DNA of 64,000 bases, from positions 2,060,001-2,124,000 of the forward strand of contig NZ_LR743509.1 in NCBI RefSeq assembly GCF_902712875.1, written 5' to 3'. The position numbers and the translations under genes were made by a program. Below the pieces are notes generated by a model. The model ran no database searches and was not told where the DNA came from. It saw only the letters and a list, made by a program, of their open reading frames with translations. The DNA comes from Hyphomicrobium sp. ghe19. Its GTDB lineage: Bacteria > Pseudomonadota > Alphaproteobacteria > Rhizobiales > Hyphomicrobiaceae. Shown here one piece after another: positions 8,339-15,313 of the stretch (position 1 is its first letter; every line of letters starts with the position of its first letter).

Positions 8339-8770
8339 ATGACCCTCGACGACATTCGCGCCGATTTCGCGCTCCTCGACGATTGGGAGGACCGTTATCG
8401 CTATGTCATCGAGCTGGGGCGCGCGCTCCCGCCATTCCCGGACGCCCTTCGAACGGACGCCAACAAGGTCCGAGGCTGCGCGAGCCAGGTCTGGCTGGCG
8501 ACTGACCGCGTCGCCTCGACCGCTGGGCCGAGCGCCGGCGACAAGCTCGAAATGCAGGGCATGAGCGACGCTCACATCGTCCAAGGCCTGATCGCCCTCC
8601 TCTTCATCATCTACCGGGGCAAGACGCTCGACGAGATCCTGAAGACCGACGCCGAAGGTATTTTCGCGAGCCTCGGCCTCAAGGATCATCTGACACCGCA
8701 ACGTTCGAACGGGCTCGCCTCGATGGTGAAACGCATCCGCTCGGACGCGACCGAGATGCTCGCGGCTTAA
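8339..8770 (+). CDS. sufE: SufE-family cysteine desulfuration protein
   Basis: A 143-residue SufE, which accepts persulfide sulfur from a SufS-type cysteine desulfurase and stimulates Fe-S cluster assembly. Seen: an N-terminal helix ending in LDDWEDRYRYVIELGR, the active-site loop VRGCASQVWL with the sulfur-accepting Cys47, and HIVQGLIALL followed by SLGLKDHLTPQRSNGLASM, all family signatures. ATG 8339 gives the normal family length; upstream in-frame sequence is rejected. The other suf genes are not in this window, as is common for the second SufE of Hyphomicrobiales. Confidence 0.9.
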   Translation: MTLDDIRADFALLDDWEDRYRYVIELGRALPPFPDALRTDANKVRGCASQVWLATDRVASTAGPSAGDKLEMQGMSDAHIVQGLIALLFIIYRGKTLDEILKTDAEGIFASLGLKDHLTPQRSNGLASMVKRIRSDATEMLAA

Positions 8771-8809
8771 CTTCGAAGCACACGCTGAAGCCTGGACTTG
8801 GACCTGGGC

Positions 8810-9385
8810 TCAGACTTGGCCGGGGTCGATCGCAGGGCGGTAGTCGCTCGCACCCCAATGCCTTACGCGCGCCGGTCTTCGATCATTCGCTTCGGGCGGC
8901 GGTGGAAGCATTCCGTAATGCCGAGCGAGCTGGCGTAGCGCGATTTGCAGAATGATCTTGCCAGACCGTTGGGGCCAGCCGCTCGCCTTCTCGCTCGCCT
9001 CGAGGCCCTTCAAATGGCAGCAGACGTCGATCAGAACGCCGGCGAGGTCAGGTCCGACGGCTGCGAGCGCGCGCTTGACCCGCTCGTGCGCTGCTACAAC
9101 GGAATCGCGAATATCCGGCCCGATGTCCGGCGCGCCTCTCGCACCGCCTCCCCCACTCAGGAACGCCGACCAGTTGGTGGTGACGCGCGGGGTCATTTGC
9201 GCAAACCAAAAATCGGCGCGGAGTTTTTCGCCCGCATCGAATTCGGCATCGGTGAGCATCGGCTGACCGTCCTTGTCCTTGCGCCGCGCGAGCCACGCAA
9301 GCGGGCTTTCCGCGAGATTGCGTTCGGGCGCTTGATGCTCAGCACTCTGCGAAACGCGGCGAGCGCGAGACGTTCTTACTTGCAT
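8810..9385 (-). CDS. gafZ: DUF6456 protein, GafZ-like GTA activator
   Basis: A 191-residue protein. The block ESPLAWLARRKDKDGQPMLT, then LRADFWFAQMTPRVTTNWS, is the signature of DUF6456. In Rhodobacter capsulatus this domain forms the C-terminal half of GafA, the direct activator of GTA transcription; in Caulobacter it is the separate protein GafZ, reported to work as an antiterminator with RNA polymerase. ATG 9385 overlaps the stop of the upstream HTH gene by ~10 bp and follows AAGGATC, so the two are translationally coupled. Longer in-frame sequence beyond 9385 is the shadow of the neighbouring gene. A role in GTA control is inference from domain and gene pairing, strengthened by the terminase-like gene at the left edge. 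Confidence 0.7.
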   Translation of the reverse strand: MQVRTSRARRVSQSAEHQAPERNLAESPLAWLARRKDKDGQPMLTDAEFDAGEKLRADFWFAQMTPRVTTNWSAFLSGGGGARGAPDIGPDIRDSVVAAHERVKRALAAVGPDLAGVLIDVCCHLKGLEASEKASGWPQRSGKIILQIALRQLARHYGMLPPPPEANDRRPARVRHWGASDYRPAIDPGQV

Positions 9386-9960
9386 TGCTGATCCTTGGTG
9401 CGGGGGTGAGATTTCTGGGCGCCGGATTTCTGGCTCCCTGAGCGGGCTTCGCGCATCACCAGCGTCGGCAGTGCCCATCCGAGCACGTCGAGCGCGCGAT
9501 CGAACGCCGGGTTGTCGCGCCGGCATTCGACTTTGAGGCAGGCATGAGCGACCGTTGTCCGATCGCGGCCGAACATGGCTCCGACCTCGGTCAGCGTCAT
9601 GCGGCAACAGACGTGAGCGAGATACATGGCGACCTGCCGCGCCTCGGCGATGTCTTTGGCGCCGCGCGTACAGTGCCAAAGTCCTTCCGAACCGATGCCG
9701 AAGACGTTCGAAATCGCGATATCGATCGCGAGGCGCGCGCAGCGGTGGCGATGTTCGGCCTGCCTGAGATTAAGATTGGACGTGGACTGATCTTGCTGCG
9801 CCGGCGAAGACGACGCCGAACCGCGCAAGATCAAGCGTACGCGTGGTCCGAGTATTGTGCCACCGATGCTGCCATCCTCGGCGGTGGCCCCGGCGATGTT
9901 CCGGGTCAGAACTGAAGACGCTATCTGTTCCATTGCATGAGAAGAATACGGCCGTGCCAC
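9376..9960 (-). CDS. gafY: DnaA-domain-IV-like HTH protein, GafY-like GTA activator
   Basis: Up to 194 residues; a start at GTG 9960 or at ATG 9933 is possible and neither has a good Shine-Dalgarno. Residues ~100-150 read ARQVAMYLAHVCCRMTLTEV then FGRDRTTVAHAC, very close to the DNA-binding helix-turn-helix of DnaA domain IV, but there is no AAA+ module, so this is not a replication initiator. A small split DnaA-IV-like protein directly upstream of DUF6456 corresponds to the N-terminal half of GafA and to Caulobacter GafY. The C-terminus is Ser/Lys-rich. Confidence 0.68.
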   Translation of the reverse strand: MARPYSSHAMEQIASSVLTRNIAGATAEDGSIGGTILGPRVRLILRGSASSSPAQQDQSTSNLNLRQAEHRHRCARLAIDIAISNVFGIGSEGLWHCTRGAKDIAEARQVAMYLAHVCCRMTLTEVGAMFGRDRTTVAHACLKVECRRDNPAFDRALDVLGWALPTLVMREARSGSQKSGAQKSHPRTKDQQCK

Positions 9961-10062
9961 ATCGCGGGGATAAGTTTTTTGTCGCTACTCGCGTTCACCC
10001 TAACGGGATTGCATTCTTAGAAAGATATCCCCGCATCTCGCGACCGCCGCACAGTCGGCGGC

Positions 10063-10419
10063 ATGCAAAATCGCGTTTCGATACGAGACACCAGAGCGCC
10101 TCGAAATGCGTGGCGCGGGGGTCATCGCAATTCAGAGTCCAGTTGTGCACGCGACGCTGCGCAGCTCTTACCGGTCTGGCCTAAAGATCTCGCCGACCGA
10201 AGCCCCGAAGGGAGACGAAAGCTCGTCGCCCTCATCGAGCGCGAGATCAGAAAGGAGCGGCGGCGCGGGCTCGCATGCAACGCGGCATATGACGTGGCTC
10301 GCCACGCCGCCCTCAATCATTTGCTCAAGGAGGAGCGCCGAGCCCTCGCCGCGCTCGAACTTTCCGAAATCGGAAATCGTGTCCGGGGCGGCGGGGACCG
10401 ATTAACTCATAGACGATAG
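10063..10419 (+). CDS. Conserved small rhizobial protein
   Basis: A 118-residue cytoplasmic protein. The central part LLPVWPKDLADRSPEGRRKL followed by REIRKERRRGLACNAAYDVARH resembles a family of short conserved proteins in Hyphomicrobiales (Trp-Pro opening, Arg-rich helix, Ala/His-rich second helix). The first ~35 residues are not conserved in my recollection and the true start could lie further downstream; ATG 10063 has only a weak CGGCGG upstream. Function unknown. Confidence 0.55.
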   Translation: MQNRVSIRDTRAPRNAWRGGHRNSESSCARDAAQLLPVWPKDLADRSPEGRRKLVALIEREIRKERRRGLACNAAYDVARHAALNHLLKEERRALAALELSEIGNRVRGGGDRLTHRR

Positions 10420-10504
10420 TTGCGGCATCGTCGGTCAGCGCCAGTCCTTCGATCAGCCCAAGCTGATATTTTTCGACGGCTGCTATTTTTCCCGACGCGG
10501 GCCG

Positions 10505-10548
10505 CTACTTCTCCCTGCGGGTGCCACTACTTCTCCCTGCGGGTGCCC
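10505..10548. repeat. 22-bp tandem duplication at the mucR 3' end
   Basis: Two adjacent copies of CTACTTCTCCCTGCGGGTGC(CA/CC), at 10505-10526 and 10527-10548. The inner copy encodes the last residues and stop of MucR (GTRREK-stop), so the outer copy is a second, untranslated version of the same tail. This looks like a recent replication-slippage duplication. Confidence 0.85.
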
Positions 10549-10934
10549 AGGCCCATCTTCTTGGCGAGCTGGGAGCGCGCATTGGCATAATTCGGCGCGA
10601 CCATCGGATAGTCCGGCGGCAGGCTCCACTTCTCGCGGTATTCTTCCGGCGACAAGTTGTAGTGCGTCCGCAAATGACGCTTCAGCGATTTGAACTTCTT
10701 GCCGTCTTCGAGGCAGATGATGAAATCCGGCATGACCGATTTCTTCACTGCGACTTTCGGCTTCGCCTCTTCCCGCTCCTGCGGAACGGTGCGGCCCGCT
10801 GCTCGGCTCAAAGCAGCGTGGGTTTCAGCAATCAAACCCGGCAGTTCGGTCGACGAGATCGAGTTGTTGCTGACGTAGGCGGCGACGATCGTCGCCGTGA
10901 TCGTCACGAGTTCGGGGGAGGCTGAACTTTCCAT
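10527..10934 (-). CDS. mucR: MucR/Ros family zinc-finger transcriptional regulator
   Basis: A 135-residue H-NS-like global regulator that binds AT-rich promoters. In rhizobia it controls exopolysaccharide, motility and cell-cycle genes. Seen: an N-terminal oligomerisation region (1-55), then the zinc finger [20 protein letters not shown] (70-89) with C74, D77, H87 and H91 as likely ligands (the Cys-Asp-His-His variant), and the invariant tail [22 protein letters not shown] 10934 follows AGGAAGCGGAAG and gives the normal length. MucR proteins usually repress their own promoter, so the long AT-richer upstream region is a probable target. Confidence 0.93.
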   Translation of the reverse strand: MESSASPELVTITATIVAAYVSNNSISSTELPGLIAETHAALSRAAGRTVPQEREEAKPKVAVKKSVMPDFIICLEDGKKFKSLKRHLRTHYNLSPEEYREKWSLPPDYPMVAPNYANARSQLAKKMGLGTRREK

Positions 10935-11283
10935 TCGTTTGTCTTCCGCTTCCTCTGGCGACCGAGAACCCGGCACCGCGCGTCCATCCATGTCCACATC
11001 CCGCCTTTGCCTTGTACAACCGTTACCGGCAAAGCCCGTCGCGGATCTCAACACCACTTAGAGAAGACTTGGAGATCAACTCCACTTCACTTGCGAAAGC
11101 TTTGACTACAGGACGACTTCCCTGTCAATCTCGGCCCCTGTTTAGATTACGACATCGCTAATGCTTGGCGATCCCGCCTCTCCATTTGATCATTACTCGG
11201 GCATGTTCGCGCGTTGACGCGCGCGCCCCGGCGGTCGAGAAGAAGCGCAAATCCGTTCCCACCATCAAAAAGGTCCGCACCCC
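10935..11283. other. Divergent intergenic region between mucR and ptrB
   Basis: A 349-bp spacer with no supported gene. It must hold the mucR promoter leftward and the ptrB promoter rightward. A patch around 11080-11165 is richer in A/T than its surroundings, compatible with MucR autoregulation, but no defined binding motif was identified. Confidence 0.4.
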
Positions 11284-13440
11284 ATGACCGGCCAAACGAA
11301 AACGCCTGCTGCCATCGAAGACGAGGCTGCGGCTCAGCCGCGCCCGCCGGTCGCGGAGCGTGTGCCGACGGTCGTGACGCACCATGGTGTTACCCTCAGC
11401 GACGATTACGGCTGGCTTCGCGCCGCCAACTGGCAAGAGGTGATGCGGAAGCCCGACGTCCTTGCCGCCAACATCCGGTCGCATCTCGAAGCCGAGAACG
11501 CCTATACGAAGGCGATGCTTGCCGACACGGAAGCGCTGCAAGCAACCTTGTTCCAGGAAATGAAGGCGCGTCTCAAGGAGGACGACCGGCAGGTTCCGCA
11601 GCCCGACGGCCCCTACGAATACTTCCCCCGCTTCGTCAAAGGCGGACAATACGCGCAGCTCTGCCGTATTCTCCGCGGTGGCTCGGTGGACGAGCCGGAA
11701 GTCCTTCTCGACGGCAACAAGGAATCCGAGGGGAAAGGGTATTGGGATCTCGGCGCCACGGCCCACTCCGGCGATCATAAGCTCCTCGCCTATGCGATCG
11801 ACGACAAAGGCTCAGAGCTCTACACGGTCCGCGTCCGCGATCTCGCGACGGGCAACGATCTCGCCGACGAAATCCCCGACACCCACGGCGGCCTCGAATG
11901 GTCGAGCGACGGGAAGACGCTGTTCTACATCAAGGTCGACGAGCATCAGCGGCCGCTCTTCGTCTACAGCCACGCGCTCGGAACACCTGCTTCGGAAGAC
12001 AAACTCGTCTACGCCGAACCCGATTCCGGGTTCTTCGTTGGATTGTCGTCGACGCAATCGCGGAAGTTAATCCTCATTGACATCCACGATCACGAAACGA
12101 GCGAAGTGCGGCTCATCGATGCCGAGAACACTGACGCGGGGCCGAGGCTCGTTGCCGCCCGGCGCGTCGGGCACCAGTACAACGTCGAACATCACGGCGC
12201 GAAGCTCGTTATCGCGACGAACTCGGAAGGCGCGGAAGATTTCCGCATCGTCACGGCGCCCATCGAAAATCCGGGGGAAGCGAACTGGCGGGAAATCGTC
12301 TCGCACAAGCCCGGACGCCTGATCATCGACGTCAGCGTGTTTCAGAACTTCATGACGCGTCTCGAACGCGAAGAGAGCCTGCCGCGCATCGTCGTCACGC
12401 CGATGAAGCCCGAGACGGACGAATTTCTCGACTGCAGCGGCGAGCATACGATTGCGTTCGACGAAGAAGCTTATGCGCTCGGGCTGAGTTCGGGATACGA
12501 GTTCGATACGACGCGCATCCGCTTCACCTATTCGTCGATGACGACACCGGCGGAGACCTACGATTATGATATGTCGACGCGCGAACGGACGTTGCGCAAG
12601 CGGCAGGAAATTCCGAGCGGGCACAATCCGTCGGAGTACGTGACGCGGCGGCTTCTCGCGCCCGCAAAGGACGGCGGACTCGTTCCTGTCACGCTTCTTT
12701 ACAAGAAGACGACGCCGCTCGACGGCTCCGCGCCGCTCTTTCTTTACGGATACGGCGCCTATGGCATTGCTATGCCAGCATCGTTCTCGACGGGGCGGCT
12801 ATCGCTCGTCGACCGCGGCTTCATCTTTGCGATCGCGCACATTCGCGGCGGCAAAGACAAAGGCTATCGCTGGTACAGCGACGGCAAGATGAAGAAGAAG
12901 AAAAATACGTTCACCGACTTCATCGCCGCAGGCGAACATTTGATTTCGGAAGGCTTCACGCAGCGTGGCCGGATCGTCGCCAACGGCGGATCAGCAGGCG
13001 GGATGCTGATGGGCGCAATCGCCAACATGACGCCCGACCTTTTCCTCGCGATCATCGCCGACGTGCCGTTCGTGGATGTGTTGAACACTATGCTCGACAA
13101 GGATCTGCCGCTGACGCCGCCCGAGTGGCCCGAATGGGGCAACCCGCTCGCGAGCAAAGAGGACTTCGACTACATCCGCAGCTACTCGCCCTACGACAAC
13201 GTCGAGGCGAAGAATTATCCGCACATCCTTGCTCTCGCCGGCCTGACCGATCCACGCGTCACCTATTGGGAGCCGGCGAAGTGGATCGCGAAGCTCCGCC
13301 GGCTCAACACAAGCGACAAGCTTGTGCTTCTCAAGACCAATATGGGCGCCGGCCACGGGGGCGCCTCGGGGCGTTTCGACGGGCTAAAGGATACGGCTTT
13401 CAACTACGCGTTTGCGGTGAAGGTGGCTGGCTGCGCGTAG
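11284..13440 (+). CDS. ptrB: Oligopeptidase B (S9A serine peptidase)
   Basis: A 718-residue cytoplasmic prolyl-oligopeptidase-family enzyme that cleaves short peptides after basic residues. Seen: the N-terminal lid segment DDYGWLRAANW typical of PtrB, a central seven-bladed propeller (residues ~80-430), and a C-terminal alpha/beta hydrolase domain with Ser570 in GGSAGGMLMG, Asp656 in GLTDPRV and His691 in GAGHGGASGR as the triad. The length matches the family. The ATG is preceded by AAAAAGG at a slightly long spacing. No co-transcribed partner; a strong hairpin overlaps the stop codon. Confidence 0.95.
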   Translation: MTGQTKTPAAIEDEAAAQPRPPVAERVPTVVTHHGVTLSDDYGWLRAANWQEVMRKPDVLAANIRSHLEAENAYTKAMLADTEALQATLFQEMKARLKEDDRQVPQPDGPYEYFPRFVKGGQYAQLCRILRGGSVDEPEVLLDGNKESEGKGYWDLGATAHSGDHKLLAYAIDDKGSELYTVRVRDLATGNDLADEIPDTHGGLEWSSDGKTLFYIKVDEHQRPLFVYSHALGTPASEDKLVYAEPDSGFFVGLSSTQSRKLILIDIHDHETSEVRLIDAENTDAGPRLVAARRVGHQYNVEHHGAKLVIATNSEGAEDFRIVTAPIENPGEANWREIVSHKPGRLIIDVSVFQNFMTRLEREESLPRIVVTPMKPETDEFLDCSGEHTIAFDEEAYALGLSSGYEFDTTRIRFTYSSMTTPAETYDYDMSTRERTLRKRQEIPSGHNPSEYVTRRLLAPAKDGGLVPVTLLYKKTTPLDGSAPLFLYGYGAYGIAMPASFSTGRLSLVDRGFIFAIAHIRGGKDKGYRWYSDGKMKKKKNTFTDFIAAGEHLISEGFTQRGRIVANGGSAGGMLMGAIANMTPDLFLAIIADVPFVDVLNTMLDKDLPLTPPEWPEWGNPLASKEDFDYIRSYSPYDNVEAKNYPHILALAGLTDPRVTYWEPAKWIAKLRRLNTSDKLVLLKTNMGAGHGGASGRFDGLKDTAFNYAFAVKVAGCA

Positions 13441-13450
13441 CGTAGCCAGC
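13426..13450. terminator. Hairpin over the ptrB stop codon
   Basis: GCTGGCTGCGC (13426-13436) and GCGTAGCCAGC (13440-13450) form an 11-bp stem with one wobble pair and a three-base loop. It sits between convergent genes and probably ends transcription or protects the 3' ends on both strands; a long U-tract is lacking. Confidence 0.55.
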
Positions 13451-13452
13451 TC

Positions 13453-14625
13453 TTAAGCCGTCGCGAGGTCGCGACGCCGGTAAAACCGGCGGAACGGGCG
13501 GGTCCGCAAACGCAACTCCCTGACGGACCTCTTCAGGTTGCTTTCAAGCACGGCGGCGCGCAGGACCCAGGCCAAGCTCGTGGCTCCCCTCTCCTCCGCG
13601 GCGGCGATGGCTTGGCTCGCGCAGTGCAAATCGTGCGGATTATCCAAAGGAACGCGGAAGTAGTGATGCGGTGAGCGAACCTTGGGAAACGTCGGGAATT
13701 TGTCCAGGACGCCAAGAGACGCCAGCATCATCATCGTGCCGCGGCAGCTGGCGCACACCCCGCAATTGTGAAAAGCCGAAGGACGCTCGTAGCATATTCT
13801 TGCTGCTTCCCGCAGAGGCGCCCAATCCTTCATCGCGCTCAACTTGTCGAAGCGCGAGTTGAGCGCTCCGTCGTGGATGATCTGCGTCTGGTCCGTCGAC
13901 AGCAAGTTGTCGATCAAGGGGCTCGATCCCCACGGCCTCAGCGACAGGTACCTGAGCGAAGACGGGACGAAGAAACGGTTGACGCCGGACGACAGGATGA
14001 GCGCGGTGCCGCTCAATATGCTGCCGTGCGATATTTCCCACGGAATCGACCGCACGAAAGCGCGGGCATTGGTCGTCACCCTGACGAGTTCGACACCCAT
14101 CTCAGCCAGCAGCGGTTCATACCGCGCGGCCGCGGCTTCGTAGATATCCGCATCCTTTAGTGGAATATCGAAGCCATGGACGAACATCGCGTATTTGGTG
14201 CGGAATCCGGCTGGCCGGTCCTTGTTCAAAAACTGCGTAAAAAATGAATCGACGCCGCCCGAGAACGCCGCCGCCGGATGTCCTGGCGAAATGGTTTCCG
14301 GTGTCAGTCGTCCGCCCGTCAGGCGAACGGGGTGGAATTCATTTGGAAGCCACGCATGCACGACCTTCCAATATTCATCGAAGCCAAGACTAAGACGATC
14401 AGAGAACGGGCCATCGATATGGATTTCCTCATTCCGTGCCGAGGCAAGCGAACTGAGCGCCACGACGAACGGCTCGACGGCGCGCGAGCAGAGATGTTCG
14501 TAGCGCTGCGGAACAGTGAACCAGAGCTCGTCGGGAAAGTTCCCGCCGTCGCGCTCAAGACTGACGTGAGCGCTCAACGTTACGAAACCGTCTTTTGCCG
14601 TGAGCTCCGGCGCGTGAATGCGCAT
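13453..14625 (-). CDS. QueC-like PP-loop ATPase with C-terminal zinc-site cysteines
   Basis: A 390-residue protein. Seen: the PP-loop AFSGGVDSFFT (SGGVDS at 122-127), which binds ATP and adenylates a carboxylate or carbonyl, and a cysteine set C278...C288-x2-C291-x2-C294 (HNCGVCASC) matching the zinc site of QueC-type 7-cyano-7-deazaguanine synthases. The first ~115 residues are an extra N-terminal domain absent from QueC, and the overall length is well above QueC's ~230. It stands alone, with no other queuosine genes, so housekeeping preQ0 synthesis is unlikely. Related stand-alone PP-loop proteins occur in modification and in anti-phage gene sets; the substrate here is unknown. Confidence 0.7.
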   Translation of the reverse strand: MRIHAPELTAKDGFVTLSAHVSLERDGGNFPDELWFTVPQRYEHLCSRAVEPFVVALSSLASARNEEIHIDGPFSDRLSLGFDEYWKVVHAWLPNEFHPVRLTGGRLTPETISPGHPAAAFSGGVDSFFTQFLNKDRPAGFRTKYAMFVHGFDIPLKDADIYEAAAARYEPLLAEMGVELVRVTTNARAFVRSIPWEISHGSILSGTALILSSGVNRFFVPSSLRYLSLRPWGSSPLIDNLLSTDQTQIIHDGALNSRFDKLSAMKDWAPLREAARICYERPSAFHNCGVCASCRGTMMMLASLGVLDKFPTFPKVRSPHHYFRVPLDNPHDLHCASQAIAAAEERGATSLAWVLRAAVLESNLKRSVRELRLRTRPFRRFYRRRDLATA

Positions 14626-14854
14626 TCTTATTTCTCGGATCGTTCGCTTCGATGGTCGCCTATTGCGACTTGCTCGTAGGTCTCTTCTTTACGGCCGGAT
14701 TGCAATTCATGGCCGCGCCCAAGACGGGGGACAGTGGAAAATATAGTTGTGGGCCTGAGGCCGCTTCGCCGGAAAACGATCTTGACCCCTTACGGGCCCT
14801 GCCGGACTTAGCGTCCGAACTTCGAGCGCGCTAAGCGTGGCGTTCGGCGCGACA

Positions 14855-14887
14855 CAAAAAAGGGCCCGCTGACAGCAGGCCCTTTTC
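14855..14887 (-). terminator. Rho-independent terminator of the 43-aa gene
   Basis: On the minus strand AAAGGGCCTGCTGTCAGCGG then GCCCTTTTTTG folds into a stem with a run of six T. It lies ~20 bp past the stop of the small basic-protein gene. Confidence 0.8.
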
Positions 14888-14907
14888 GTCAAACTGGGAA
14901 CGGCGGG

Positions 14908-15039
14908 TCAGCGCTTTCCGGCCTTTTGCGATTTCGCAAACGTGGCGGTGACGGAACTCGTCGCGGGCTGCGATTTCGCAGCTGCGCTCTTCTTAGGCTT
15001 GCGGACTTCCTTGTTCGAACGCTGTTGGCCTTTGGCCAT
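14908..15039 (-). CDS. 43-residue basic protein
   Basis: A gene too short for most predictors. The reading frame MAKGQQRSNKEVRKPKKSAA continues to ...FAKSQKAGKR and stops at 14908-14910. ATG 15039 is preceded by AGAGG at normal spacing, and a terminator follows the stop, so it is a complete monocistronic unit. About a third of residues are Lys/Arg; the rest are Ala, Ser, Gln and Thr. Short proteins starting MAKGQQRSN(K/R)E are conserved in Alphaproteobacteria, but their role is not known; a nucleic-acid- or ribosome-associated function would fit the charge. Confidence 0.75.
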   Translation of the reverse strand: MAKGQQRSNKEVRKPKKSAAAKSQPATSSVTATFAKSQKAGKR

Positions 15040-15173
15040 AGCAAACCTCTTGAGTGTTGGAGGGCGCGTCGCATTAGACCTGCGGCGTGTGCGCCAACTC
15101 TTTCACACTGTCCCGACAAGCGCCAGGAGGGAACGCCCGGTTAGCCCATCACAACATTGCACAACTCGAAAAT

Positions 15174-15200
15174 GTGAAAGCCCGCGCGGGGCGGGCCATT
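15174..15200. terminator. Third of three stacked GC hairpins
   Basis: GCCCGC(GCGG)GGCGGGC forms a compact stem after the two T-tailed terminators. It shares the GGCCCGC/GCGGGCC core with them, so the three look like duplicated copies. It has no T-run. Confidence 0.5.
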
Positions 15201-15220
15201 CAAGAAACAGTGCTCTAAAC

Positions 15221-15247
15221 AAAAAAAGGCCCGCACTGGGCGGGCCG
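15221..15247 (-). terminator. Second stacked rho-independent terminator
   Basis: On the minus strand GGCCCGCCCAGTGCGGGCC is followed by seven T. It is a back-up terminator ~25 bp after the first. Confidence 0.8.
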
Positions 15248-15268
15248 TCGAAAGTTGGAAACTTGCAA

Positions 15269-15296
15269 GAAAAAAAGGCCCGCCGAGGCGGGCCTC
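15269..15296 (-). terminator. First rho-independent terminator of the membrane-protein gene
   Basis: On the minus strand AGGCCCGCCTCGGCGGGCC is followed by seven T, ~18 bp past the stop codon of the 444-residue membrane-protein gene. Confidence 0.85.
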
Positions 15297-15313
15297 ACAT
15301 TCACGAAGCAGCG

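Noticed and set aside
8810..9679. Single long frame suggesting a 289-aa protein
   Set aside because: The first 98 codons overlap the coupled HTH gene in another frame and are Arg/Ser-rich shadow sequence; ATG 9385 has a Shine-Dalgarno and starts the conserved domain.
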